From NCBI RefSeq assembly GCF_000330505.1, contig NW_004443648.1, forward strand, positions 7,767 to 45,098: a stretch of 37,332 bases of DNA. The letters run 5' to 3'. Origin of the DNA: Entamoeba invadens IP1. Its lineage: Eukaryota > Evosea > Mastigamoebida > Endamoebidae. Shown here in pieces: positions 19,499 through 28,448 of this stretch; within the stretch, counting starts at the first letter, position 1; the number at the start of each line of letters is the position of its first letter. Made by a program: the position numbers and the translations under genes. Below the pieces are notes generated by a model. The model was not told the DNA's origin. It saw nothing but the letters and a program-made list of their open reading frames with translations, and made no database searches.

Positions 19499-19924
19499 AT
19501 GGATGTACAGCGACAGGGATACCAGAAGAAGATCAAGGTGATGGATTCTAACGCGCCGCACACGCCAAAACATAGAAGTTACAAACTTTCTGATACACGT
19601 AAATGGTCGTCGACTAACGCTCTTCCATCTCCTTTACGGCAATGTTTATTTGTTTCTGATGAAGACAGTTTACAAACAAACAGACCACAACGTTCGTCTT
19701 CACCTTTGACTGAACTGGCTGATAATGAGGTCGCGGCTATACTCTCGGCAAATACAGAGTTTCAGTTCGTTTCGCAATCGACCCCCATTGATAGATCAGA
19801 TTCTGTTGTTCCACATATTTCACCATCCCTTACTAATAAAACACCTGAAAGCAACTTCGCACTGAACGAGGACGAACAACCCCAGTATTTCCAGCGCTGC
19901 AGCAACCCAGGCATCCTCGAATAA
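19499..19924 (+). CDS. Unrecognised S/T-P-rich 141-residue protein
   Basis: I recognise no domain. The protein is polar, low in hydrophobic stretches and probably disordered. It carries many proline-directed phosphorylation sites: TPKH, SPLR, SSSPLT, STPID, SPSL and TPES. SPLR fits the full CDK consensus. There is no signal peptide or membrane segment, and the C-terminus is RCSNPGILE. It is flanked by large spacers on both sides, with a good TATA-like element upstream and normal codon use, which supports a real gene. It could be a cell-cycle or kinase-regulated scaffold or inhibitor; that is speculation from the sites alone. Confidence 0.7.
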   Translation: MDVQRQGYQKKIKVMDSNAPHTPKHRSYKLSDTRKWSSTNALPSPLRQCLFVSDEDSLQTNRPQRSSSPLTELADNEVAAILSANTEFQFVSQSTPIDRSDSVVPHISPSLTNKTPESNFALNEDEQPQYFQRCSNPGILE

Positions 19925-20334
19925 TAGTAGTCTGTAAATTGTAACTTATGTGTTGTACATTTTGTTCTTCATTTTTCTTATCATCTCTTCCAAACACCAA
20001 AAACGATCTTTTTTCATAATTAATCGCCCTTTTTTATTATACACTTTTTTATAATAAATACAATTATTGATTATTAATTTTTGTTCAACTGGATTTGTAT
20101 AATAAAAGTATTAACATAAATATAGTAACATAAAAACGAGAAATATTGTGATTAAATGTACTATAATAAACCAAATTTTATTTTATTAAATATGGTACAA
20201 TTTGTTATTTTAATACATCTCCAAAAGTTCAGAAAGAACTACAAAAAATAAAAAAAGATCATACAAAAAACCTGAAAAATATGATTTTAGCAAAAAAACT
20301 AAAAAAACTAAAAAATCCTATTTTATAGAAAACA
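19925..20334. other. Intergenic spacer, AT-rich
   Basis: It holds only AT-rich sequence with A-runs near the downstream gene. A TTTTATAG close to 20320 could serve as a weak TATA element. No ORF, RNA or long repeat is visible. Confidence 0.4.
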
Positions 20335-23118
20335 ATGGTGGCACATGTTCTACCGTTTTTACTTTTGGTTTTTCTGGCACTTGGTGACACTTTACCACAG
20401 ACAAATGTGACGATCGACATCGCGTCAGTCAAAAATTCTTTGGTAAAAGAAGTTATTCCGCGTTTTAAAAATCACATCGAGAAGATCAACAAACAACAAC
20501 CAACTGTGAAACAAAATTTGGAAGTATTGGTGACAAAATGTGAAAAAAAAGGAGAACGTCTCAAGAAACGCGTCGAGGAAGTCAAAGTCAATATGAACAA
20601 ATATGTTGTGAGGATGGAGGAAAACGACTCACTCAAACGTGGAGCTATGACGAAGTTGAACAAAGCAAAGAAAGAGAAAGATACAACAAACATAGCAGCA
20701 CAAACTTCCATCCTTTCAAAATACGCCGCTGCGTGCTCGAAGACTGAAACAAAACTGAGGAAAATGCAAAATAAGCTTCAAAAATTAGCGCAACAAGTCG
20801 AAGAGAACAACACAGCACTGAGAAAACGAAGAGCAGCATTAAAACAATGTGACGAACTCAAAAACATTCGAATTGAGCGAAACAATGCGACTATTGGAGA
20901 AATCGAAAGTTTAATTAAAAAACAAGAAATGTCAACTGCACAAATTGGAATAATGAAAACAAAGATGGAGGAATTGAAAGGCGTTGGTATCGTTAATGGC
21001 GAATATGACACAATAAGACGTCAGATAGTCAAAGCAGAGAGAAAGGAGAGCAAAATAGAACAGATGTTGGACGACCTTTTGAAGGCGATGAACAAGAGAG
21101 AAGCCCTTAAAAAGAAGTTTAAAGAGGAGAAGGAGATTCTTGTCGAAAAGCAACAAACTGTCAAGACGCAGTTAAGCAGGGACAAAGCAGTTTTGCAGCG
21201 AATTGTTACACGAAAGGAAGCCGCATTGAAAAAGAAACTTTCAGCAACCACACAAACTGAAAAGAACGAGGCCAAAAATGAAATCAAAACAATCAAATTG
21301 GAGATGAAAGGGTTGAAACAACGTGTGAATGACAACGCAAAAGTAATGAAAGGGATAAATAGACAAATCGCTCTTTTGAAAAATGAATATGAAGCAAAGA
21401 AGAAAATTATTGCTGGGAAACTTGTGAGAGAGAAAATTACACAACTCAAGGAAGAAAGAACTGACATTCGAAAGAGAATCCAAAATTTGATGAAGCGATA
21501 CAACAAAATTGAGCGAATGGTCCTCACTGAAGACATGGAACCGGCAAAGAAAACTGATTTGAAGACACGTCTTGGTCAAATAGAAAACGATGTCAAAATT
21601 GCTCGCGTCTCTCTCAAGACCGTTTCTGATGAAATCAAAAAGTTCTACGACGAAAAAGCTGCGCGGAAGGAAAAGAAACTTTCAAAGATGAGACAAATGA
21701 AATTTGCATTGGACAAAAAAATTGTACTTCTCCGCCGGTTACGTGGGATGGTCGAGAAGAAGTTGATGAAAGAAAAAAGCTCGACACAGCGCAAGATGTT
21801 GTTTAAGAAGATCACTGCAATGAACAAAAAGATTCGACTCATCCGAAAAAGGTCCATTCGAATTGGGTTGTCGTTACAGCGACACGTCATCAAGAAAGCA
21901 AGAAAAGGATCAAAGCGGTTAATACACCTCGAGAGGAAAGAACGATCCATTCGAGGATATCTTTCACGTCTTCAAGTTAGAAAAGAGAAGTACTCTGCCT
22001 CGCCAAAGATGGTAGCAGCACTTCCACAAGTCAAGAGATTAGTCAGTGAGAGTACATCACGACTGAAAAAAATCAACGAGCAGTTGAAGCATACTGAAGA
22101 CGAGGTTGAAAGATATGAAGCAGAGGTGAAGGAAATTAAGAAACTTGCACGTGAAGAGGCACAAGTTCAAGTTGTTGAGTTGCAAAAGAAGATACATGGA
22201 GTGAGTGCCCGTATCAAAGCGTTGAGTGGGAGAAAGGGAGAGAAGATACATGATATCAGAGTGATGTTAAGACTGAAGAGAGATAGATTAAAAAGACGAC
22301 TTCAGAGAAACAAGAAAATAGCGGAAACACGACAGAGGGAAGAAGGGGTATTACGTTTCAATAAATCGCTTCGTCTTGGCACGAAGAAGATTCGTAAAGT
22401 CATTTCATTGAGAGAGAGGGCCGCCTACTTACAGCATAAAGTTCAAGAAGCAAAAGAGTTAAGAAAGAATTTGGGCGATGTCTTAACCAAAGGAAGTGTC
22501 AAAGAAGAGGTGGACAACAAGAGAGATCAACTGAGTGTTACCCAAACGAAGTTGAAATTGAAACTTGAAAAGACCGAGTTTGAGACGAGACTTGCTGTGC
22601 AAACACTTTTCCAGGCTTCTGGTGAGGAAAGAGCAATTTACGAAGCGACGAACGAAAGACTTAACAACGAGTTGAAAATGTTGAAAAAACAAGTAGCCAA
22701 AGTTGAGTCGACGTTGAACCAAACACAATTCATCAAAGATGCAGATGAACAGAAATTGGCAGTATTGGACGACCTTAAAAAAGACGTTAAAAACACACAA
22801 AAAGCAATTCAAGAAATACAGATCCAAAGCCAACATTTCACTGACTTAGTCGTCCAAGCAACAAAAGGCGTTTTTGATAAGGATGTACCACAAAAGGCCA
22901 AGTGTGAAATGTGCACATTCCTTGCAAGAGAAGCGTTGACTGAAAGAAAATATAATGCAGAGGGAAAAATCCAGGTCATGAGAAAGATGGACCGTGTTTG
23001 CAGAAAGTCGAAATATCCAACAACATGTTACCAGATCATCACAAAAATTGGGTCAAGAATATACAACGACATCAAGTCACCAAGCTCCTTGTGTTCTTCT
23101 CTCTACAAAACTTGCTAA
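20335..23118 (+). CDS. Secreted coiled-coil protein with C-terminal saposin-B domain
   Basis: This 927-residue protein starts with a clear signal peptide (MVAHVLPFLLLVFLALGDTL). It continues as about 800 residues of Lys/Glu/Arg/Gln-rich heptad-like sequence predicted to form long coiled coils. The end (about 852-927) is a saposin-B domain: six cysteines in the order CxxC, C, C, C, C beginning at KCEMCTF and ending at the C-terminal cysteine. Entamoeba has a family of such saposin-like proteins (SAPLIPs) that includes the membrane-permeabilising amoebapores; most bind or disturb lipids. Here the domain is attached to a long rod, so a lysosomal/secretory structural or lipid-binding role is as likely as a lytic one. 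There is no intron and no transmembrane helix apart from the signal. Three short hairpins lie just past the stop. Confidence 0.9.
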   Translation: MVAHVLPFLLLVFLALGDTLPQTNVTIDIASVKNSLVKEVIPRFKNHIEKINKQQPTVKQNLEVLVTKCEKKGERLKKRVEEVKVNMNKYVVRMEENDSLKRGAMTKLNKAKKEKDTTNIAAQTSILSKYAAACSKTETKLRKMQNKLQKLAQQVEENNTALRKRRAALKQCDELKNIRIERNNATIGEIESLIKKQEMSTAQIGIMKTKMEELKGVGIVNGEYDTIRRQIVKAERKESKIEQMLDDLLKAMNKREALKKKFKEEKEILVEKQQTVKTQLSRDKAVLQRIVTRKEAALKKKLSATTQTEKNEAKNEIKTIKLEMKGLKQRVNDNAKVMKGINRQIALLKNEYEAKKKIIAGKLVREKITQLKEERTDIRKRIQNLMKRYNKIERMVLTEDMEPAKKTDLKTRLGQIENDVKIARVSLKTVSDEIKKFYDEKAARKEKKLSKMRQMKFALDKKIVLLRRLRGMVEKKLMKEKSSTQRKMLFKKITAMNKKIRLIRKRSIRIGLSLQRHVIKKARKGSKRLIHLERKERSIRGYLSRLQVRKEKYSASPKMVAALPQVKRLVSESTSRLKKINEQLKHTEDEVERYEAEVKEIKKLAREEAQVQVVELQKKIHGVSARIKALSGRKGEKIHDIRVMLRLKRDRLKRRLQRNKKIAETRQREEGVLRFNKSLRLGTKKIRKVISLRERAAYLQHKVQEAKELRKNLGDVLTKGSVKEEVDNKRDQLSVTQTKLKLKLEKTEFETRLAVQTLFQASGEERAIYEATNERLNNELKMLKKQVAKVESTLNQTQFIKDADEQKLAVLDDLKKDVKNTQKAIQEIQIQSQHFTDLVVQATKGVFDKDVPQKAKCEMCTFLAREALTERKYNAEGKIQVMRKMDRVCRKSKYPTTCYQIITKIGSRIYNDIKSPSSLCSSLYKTC

Positions 23119-23482
23119 TCATTTCTTTTAATTTTTTGGTATCCCTTTTTATCACCACTTAGCCTTATTACTTTTCTTTCTCAAGTAATAAGATTCTTAT
23201 TTCTTTAAAGTAAATTCTTCACACTCTTCAAAACAACACTCAATTCTCAATTAATGATGTGGGATTGAGTGTTTAAATGTTTTAACATCCGAAGCTATTC
23301 AATTGATTTAATAAAAGGATAATACTACCACTTAAAGTGGTAAATACACATGTCATAACGTTCCAACAAAGTCGAAATCAGTGGGTTATTTTGTGTGTTC
23401 GGTAAAAAAAGGGAATATTTGTTATTCAAATTTTTTGTGGAAATGAAATGAAAATTACAACTAGAACTGGTAAAGTCAAAAA
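23119..23482. other. Spacer with three short hairpins
   Basis: This spacer separates the saposin-domain gene from the Rab gene. It contains perfect inverted repeats at 23164-23192 (10-bp arms, CTTATTACTT), 23235-23273 (10-bp arms, AACACTCAAT) and 23326-23342 (TACCACTT, one-base centre). No ORF is present. The first hairpin begins 46 nt past the stop codon and may belong to the 3' end of that transcript. Confidence 0.55.
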
Positions 23483-24442
23483 ATGTCACAAGATTTGTTT
23501 GTTCATTTAGTTTTCAGTGCTAAAAACCAAAAATGCAATTAACCTAATTCAACAGCAACTCACTATGTAGTGATTACCTCTTCAAAATTCTTCTCATTGG
23601 AGATTCCGGTGTTGGAAAGAGTTGTCTTCTTCTACGGTTTGCAGACGACGTTTTTTCGAAGACATACATCACGACAATTGGTGTTGATTTTAAAATTAAA
23701 ACGATGAAAATTGATGGCAAAAATGCAAAGCTTCAAATTGTTTGTTATTGTCAACACCACTTCGATTATTCTGACTTCTAGTGGGACACTGGTTTGTTCA
23801 ATTTTTTGTGAAATGGAAGAAACTCATAGCAAGCTGGACAAGAACGTTTTCGGACCATTTCTGCTTCATACTATCGTGGTTCACATGGAATCATTGTTTG
23901 TTCTTATTACTACACAAATATTCGTTTTTCTCCCAACCGTGTTGTTTTATTTCAAAGCAAATAAGTGATAAACAAAAGTTATAATTATTAAAACTATAAA
24001 TCAACTAAACTTGCAAGACCAAGAAATAGTTTGCTAGTTGCAGAACTAAAGATAAATGTTAATAGAAAAGAAACTAATCGAGCAGATTGTTTACGATGTG
24101 ACAGACATCCAGTCATTCAATCATGTTCGTCAGTGGTTGGGTGAGATAGAGGGGAACGCCTCTCCTGACGTGATTAAGATGCTCATTGGCAATAAAGCAG
24201 ATAAAGATGCAGTGAAAAATGTTCCAACTGAACAAGCCGCTGAATTTGCAAAACAAGAAGGAATGAAGTTTTTTGAGACTTCAGCGAAGCATGCAATTAA
24301 TGTCGAGGAAGCATTTGTCGAGTTAGCAAAAGAGATTAAAATGCAGATGAAAGACGCACCACAAATCACAGAGAGCTTAAATATCGCAATCAAGCCAAAA
24401 GTTGAGGAGAACTCAACACAAGCACAGTGTTGGTGTATGTAA
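23483..24442 (+). CDS. Rab1-type small GTPase, five exons
   Basis: Rab GTPases direct vesicle traffic; this sequence is closest to the Rab1/Rab8 type (ER-Golgi or exocytic), by eye. Exons are 23483-23496, 23571-23739, 23782-23791, 23834-23895 and 24086-24442. All four introns (74, 42, 42 and 190 nt) start with GTTTGT, and acceptors are TAG, TAG, AAG and CAG. Phases agree and give 203 residues. All motifs are intact: GDSGVGKS (15-22), TTIGVDFK effector loop, WDTAGQERF (62-70), YYRGSHG, NKAD and ETSAK. The tail ends CWCM, a two-cysteine prenylation site. The third exon is only 10 nt and encodes the WDT of the G3 motif. Unspliced, the locus looks like a broken gene; spliced, it is a complete one. 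Confidence 0.92.
23782..23791 (+). other. 10-nt micro-exon of Rab gene
   Basis: TGGGACACTG is flanked by TAG on the left and GTTTGT on the right, between two 42-nt introns. It encodes W-D-T plus the first base of the next alanine codon. Joining with exon 2 (ending LQI) and exon 4 (starting with the rest of the alanine codon then GQERF) restores the invariant WDTAGQ. The downstream acceptor must be CAAG at 23833, because the TAG four bases earlier breaks the frame. Confidence 0.88.
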
Positions 24443-24526
24443 CTAACTGTGTTGTTCTTTGCTTCATTTATACAAAAAATTAGAATAACAAATATTCAAT
24501 AAGTCTATTACAAATTTAGTGTTTAC

Positions 24527-25381
24527 TCATTTGGATAAACACAATTCAAAGGCGTGGTCGATCATTTTTTTGTTATGAATTTCGGTTGCTTGGATTGCGT
24601 CTTCCACCTCTAATATTTGTGTTTTCAACGACTCGACTTGTATCTTACAATCAGACATATCTCGAGCACGTTTGATGTTCTCCTTTTTAATTATTTCTTT
24701 GTGTTCGATTTCTTGCTTAAGTTTGTCAATGGCATCTTTCAATTGTGTTTTGTCATCCTTAGCTTGTAAAAACATATCTTTGATTTCACTATCCTTCTTG
24801 CTTTCCATGGCATTACTTCCGTTAACTTCGTCTAACTTTTTTTGAAGTTGTAAAACTTTCAAATTGATGGTTCTCAACTGCCTTATCTCAATATTTTGAG
24901 TGTCCTCGTGTTGTCGTTTTATTGCGTCTTTTTGTAAATTGGAGACAATTTCGTTATTCAAAGCAAGCTCTCGACGGCTGTTCTCGACTTCTTGTTGAAG
25001 ACTCTTGAGCACAGCCTCCTTTCTTGCTATTTCATCTTTATAAAACTCGTCTGTCTCTTGGATCTTTTTTGTCAATGTCGGGAAAATCTGTTCATTGATT
25101 TCTTGAACTCTGTCGAAGAATTTTTCTTTTGTCTCATTAACATTGTGTCTCTGTATTGGTTGAGGTTGCAAAGTAGAGAATGGGGTGGAATATGGTGATG
25201 GTACTGTTTGTTGCATCATTTGTTGTGGTTGTTGAAGAGGTATGTTTGGGTAATAAGGATTTGGCGAAAACGTGTTATAATTAGGTTGAGGAAATCTGTT
25301 GTAATTTTGGTTGGGATTTGGTTGAGGTCTGAAACGGGTGTTTGGGTTCTGTGGGTGTGTTCTATTGTATTGATTATTCAT
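24527..25381 (-). CDS. Coiled-coil protein with N/P/Q-rich N-terminus
   Basis: No known family is recognised. The first roughly 80 residues are rich in Asn, Pro, Gln, Phe and Tyr (MNNQYNRTHPQNPNTRF and similar), a low-complexity prion-like composition. From about residue 90 to the end the sequence is charged and heptad-like, predicted coiled coil. I chose ATG 25381. An in-frame ATG at 25432 would add MDLIIFLSFFRTNFAHS, but those bases include TTTTTTATCTTTTTTCAG, which looks like an intron end or promoter tract rather than coding sequence. No GTTTGT donor was found upstream. The 3' end converges on the Rab gene with 84 bp between. It shares a 186-bp divergent upstream region with the SP-RING-like gene. 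Confidence 0.78.
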   Translation of the reverse strand: MNNQYNRTHPQNPNTRFRPQPNPNQNYNRFPQPNYNTFSPNPYYPNIPLQQPQQMMQQTVPSPYSTPFSTLQPQPIQRHNVNETKEKFFDRVQEINEQIFPTLTKKIQETDEFYKDEIARKEAVLKSLQQEVENSRRELALNNEIVSNLQKDAIKRQHEDTQNIEIRQLRTINLKVLQLQKKLDEVNGSNAMESKKDSEIKDMFLQAKDDKTQLKDAIDKLKQEIEHKEIIKKENIKRARDMSDCKIQVESLKTQILEVEDAIQATEIHNKKMIDHAFELCLSK

Positions 25382-25567
25382 CGAATGAGCAAAGTTAGTT
25401 CTGAAAAAAGATAAAAAAATGATTAAATCCATTGCCCTTATAATTCCCAATATTTAGTACACAATTGTTGTAAATAATTTGAAAAAGATACAAATAATTA
25501 TATTCTTGTATTCACCTTAATTCTTATCTTAAAAAAAAAGATGAAAAACTCAAATTAAAGGAATTGA

Positions 25568-26584
25568 ATGTCATGTAGTGTTGAAAACGAAGAAGTTGAG
25601 TTGTGGCAAGTACTTTCAGAAAAATACTTTGTCCTTTTACGTTGCGAGGAGTACCACCTCACCCGGCAGACGATTATAAGCAAAGGGTCACTTCTCTACA
25701 AAGACGAACGAATCAAGTTGATCAATTTAGCCAAGACCCTCTTTTTGTCAGTCAACGAACTGAAACCGTACATTAACCAACCAATTTCAAATGACATTGG
25801 ACAAGACATGTTACAATACTTCGGACAGAAACTACCCGTCCCAGTGAATTACCTCAAGCAGGCATTATTTCCCCTCGTTGTTGTGACGTCTTCTGTCATG
25901 AATATATCCAAAAAACTCGAATTGGAGGTCAACGACCAAACAACGTACGTCATTGCATTACCGGCACCATTACCCGAAATCGTTCATGACACACAACCCG
26001 GTTTTAAAAGTAAAAAGTGCTCATATGAAAGCCCGGAAGAAGCAGTAACGCTCTACGACACAGATTTAACAACCCATGAGTTCTATACATTTCCATTCAG
26101 TTACTGTCTTTGTCTAGGAAACGACTTTATCAAGAAATTGTCAATTGGCAAACATACTCTTTACACCTCTAATAACAATGTGTTGGTCGCGTTCAACGGG
26201 GATTACAGCACAATTGATGTTTTGGTCGAAAAATGTATGGACGACGAGACCAAAAATGTTGTTGTCGAGTATAGCAAGAAGACGGTGGTTAAAATTCGCG
26301 ACACAAACGGAAGGCTTTTGAAGTACCCAAGTCGCGGAAAGCATTGCCACCACACCAATTATTATGAAATCCAAAATGTCGTCAAGCACGTAGTGCAATA
26401 CTGCACCTGTCTCTGTGGTACCACTTGTTCGTACAACGACATCATTATTGACCCACATATGAAAGACATCTGCGAAAATGCTGGTCGTGATTCTTGGTAT
26501 GTCGAGATAAATGGGAATGAAGTGAGGTACTTGAGTCAAAAGGAAGGGTCTTCTCTATTGTCTGAAGTCGTCGAAATTGATTGA
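25568..26584 (+). CDS. SP-RING-like protein, candidate PIAS/Siz SUMO E3 ligase
   Basis: Residues from about 245 to 310 resemble the SP-RING (MIZ) zinc finger of PIAS/Siz SUMO ligases: RDTNGRLLKYPSRGKHCHHT, then a YYE-type helix, then QYCTCLCGTTCSYN and the LiiD-type strand IIIDPHMKDIC. The C-x-H pair (CHH) fits. The second ligand pair is CTCLC rather than the usual CPxC, so the zinc geometry is non-canonical. The preceding region (about 175-240) could correspond to a PINIT-like domain, but I am unsure. The N-terminal half is unrecognised, with no SAP domain seen. The protein is 338 residues and likely nuclear. The first ATG is used and no intron is needed. If the call is right it transfers SUMO to nuclear substrates. 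Confidence 0.62.
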   Translation: MSCSVENEEVELWQVLSEKYFVLLRCEEYHLTRQTIISKGSLLYKDERIKLINLAKTLFLSVNELKPYINQPISNDIGQDMLQYFGQKLPVPVNYLKQALFPLVVVTSSVMNISKKLELEVNDQTTYVIALPAPLPEIVHDTQPGFKSKKCSYESPEEAVTLYDTDLTTHEFYTFPFSYCLCLGNDFIKKLSIGKHTLYTSNNNVLVAFNGDYSTIDVLVEKCMDDETKNVVVEYSKKTVVKIRDTNGRLLKYPSRGKHCHHTNYYEIQNVVKHVVQYCTCLCGTTCSYNDIIIDPHMKDICENAGRDSWYVEINGNEVRYLSQKEGSSLLSEVVEID

Positions 26585-27531
26585 TTGGTTTTGTATTGTT
26601 AAGGTTGAACCTTAACATCAGTTATCAAATTCTTTGTTTAATCTAAGTTTTCAATGAAATTTTCATTTCGAACAAAATATTAAACAATTTTTTCGACTTC
26701 AAAAGTTGATGCAAAACATGAATACCTTTTTGTAATGACAAATGTCACGTTTTGTAGTTCCTTTTACTATGTATTATTTCGTGTTTCAGAGTTTTAACTT
26801 TCATGATGATTTTTTCAAAGAAAAAGAACTTAAAAGTCTGTATATTTTTCTCTATACAAACGGGATGTTAAGAAACTATAAGTTATTTATATTTTTACTA
26901 TAATCTATGACAATGACATGAGTTTTCCAAAAATAAAACAAAAAAAAATGGTGGTAAAATAATTATATTTAATAGTTTTCATCAAAATACAATTTCGAAT
27001 TTGTTCCTTTTTTTTTTTTTTTTCGGAAGAGAATTTTTTGCTCCCGAAAAAAACAAAAAAACAATTTAGAGATTAGCGCTTTTCCAAATAATTTGCATTA
27101 CAATAACGTATGTTTTTGGGAAAATCATTTATTTGTTGTTTTCGTTGTTCAAAAAATACCATTTTTGAAAAAAAAGTATTTTTTCCACCAAAAATGGGAA
27201 ATCCGTGTATTTTAGGAATTCCAATCAAACCCACATGACTCGAAATGCGTTTTATTGTTTTCATTCTACAAAACAGTTACATTATTCCTTTCAAATAGTA
27301 CTTGAATGACTAAGATATTGACTTCTTTTCGTAAATAAAGTAGTACTTTGGCAATAAGGAAAAAAAAGAACCACGAGCAGGTTAAGAAAATTCAGACGGT
27401 TTGCGAAGATTCTGCTTGAGTGACGTTTTGACCGCCAAAGCATGCCGATCCCGAAAACACACAAAGAAATCAAATAACTCCAAGAAAATGAAGGCATATA
27501 AGATGAAACTCCAAATTCTATCGGACAATTG
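26585..27531. other. Intergenic spacer with a minor ORF
   Basis: AT-rich spacer. A 63-residue ATG-initiated minus-strand ORF at 27073-27264 (starts MKTIKRISSHVGLIGIPKIH) has a non-repetitive composition but no recognised domain, and could be a TE relic. A long T-run (27009-27022) and an imperfect poly-T/poly-A hairpin (27015-27052, with CGGAAG and CTCCCG) precede it. Nothing else was identified. Confidence 0.35.
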
Positions 27532-28227
27532 ATGAGTAAACCCCAGCGAGGAAGTAATGACGAGGGGATATCGCAGGCACTATACCTTAAGCGGCAGTCG
27601 AAATCGTGGGAAGCTTTTCAACAGTCTGTTTTAATGGGGATTTTAGTTAAAGAGGGCTATACTTTCGACATTTCAGTACCTGAAAAATATTCAAACAAAG
27701 TTTCACATCTCTTCAAAATTGTGTCGATGGAAAAAGCAGGGCAAGTTTTTCAAATTGAAGAAATGATTAAAGAGGAATGTCAACGGCTTGCTTCCGCGGA
27801 ATCCAAAATCATAGCCGATGTTTCCCAACTCAAGCGACACTCCGACAAAAATCGGGTTTCAATTGGCCTGAACATCTTACTTAAAAAGGCACAGGAGCAC
27901 GGCTACGACGTCAAGAAGCGTGGGACTCGTGGGAGTAAATTCACGGTAATTGCTCATAAATTTTCAGAAATCTATTTCAACCACAAAGTGTTTTACGACA
28001 AGGCCGCAATCAGGTCGATGGGGAAGCAGATCAACGACTTTCTTCTCAAGAAGTGTAAATCGTCGGTTGATAGAAAGGGAATTCTAGTCTTTTCTACCGA
28101 TGACCTCCGGCTGATCAACCCACAACTCTCTCAGCCTCTAACCTTTTTCGATAAGACCCCATCGGCCTTCTCTAAACGAAAGGCCTATTTTAACACACTC
28201 GAGCAATTATTCGTTGTATCATTATAA
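27532..28227 (+). CDS. Unrecognised 231-residue basic protein
   Basis: I do not recognise this family. The protein is basic and predicted mainly helical. One central block reads KNRVSIGLNILLKKAQEHGY then KKRGTRGSKF and the tail contains DRKGILVFSTDDLRLINPQL. There is no signal peptide, membrane segment or cysteine cluster. ATG 27532 is chosen because the preceding codon is a TTG and the upstream ATG at 27488 is in another frame and stops quickly. Codon use has a higher GC third position than the flanks, supporting coding. It converges on the RapGAP gene with 221 bp between stops. A nucleic-acid-binding role would fit the charge but is only a guess. Confidence 0.72.
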   Translation: MSKPQRGSNDEGISQALYLKRQSKSWEAFQQSVLMGILVKEGYTFDISVPEKYSNKVSHLFKIVSMEKAGQVFQIEEMIKEECQRLASAESKIIADVSQLKRHSDKNRVSIGLNILLKKAQEHGYDVKKRGTRGSKFTVIAHKFSEIYFNHKVFYDKAAIRSMGKQINDFLLKKCKSSVDRKGILVFSTDDLRLINPQLSQPLTFFDKTPSAFSKRKAYFNTLEQLFVVSL

Positions 28228-28448
28228 GTCATTGAATAGTTTGTATCTTTTCTTTTACTGGAATCTCCCTTCTTCTTTCTTCCTTTTATTTTACTTTGAA
28301 TTCTATACTCATCCACAATGCTGCTGATATCTATTTGTTGTTCAGTTATGAAGTATGCTTAGAACTTTATTTACCATAGTTTTACTATACTTGGATCTAT
28401 TCGTGTGAACGAGAAGATGACTGAAAAACTCAATGAATAAAAATAGTC

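Noticed and set aside
23711..23968. 85-residue plus-strand ORF, apparently membrane-like
   Set aside because: It reads through exon 2, two 42-nt introns and exon 4 of the Rab gene in the wrong frame.
24056..24442. Separate truncated Rab gene beginning with [10 protein letters not shown]
   Set aside because: The first 30 nt belong to intron 4 of the Rab gene; splicing at 24085/24086 joins the frame to upstream exons with all Rab motifs.
25382..25432. N-terminal signal peptide (MDLIIFLSFF...) on the coiled-coil protein
   Set aside because: The hydrophobic codons come from a T-tract just before the better ATG, and the N/P/Q-rich coiled-coil protein looks cytosolic.
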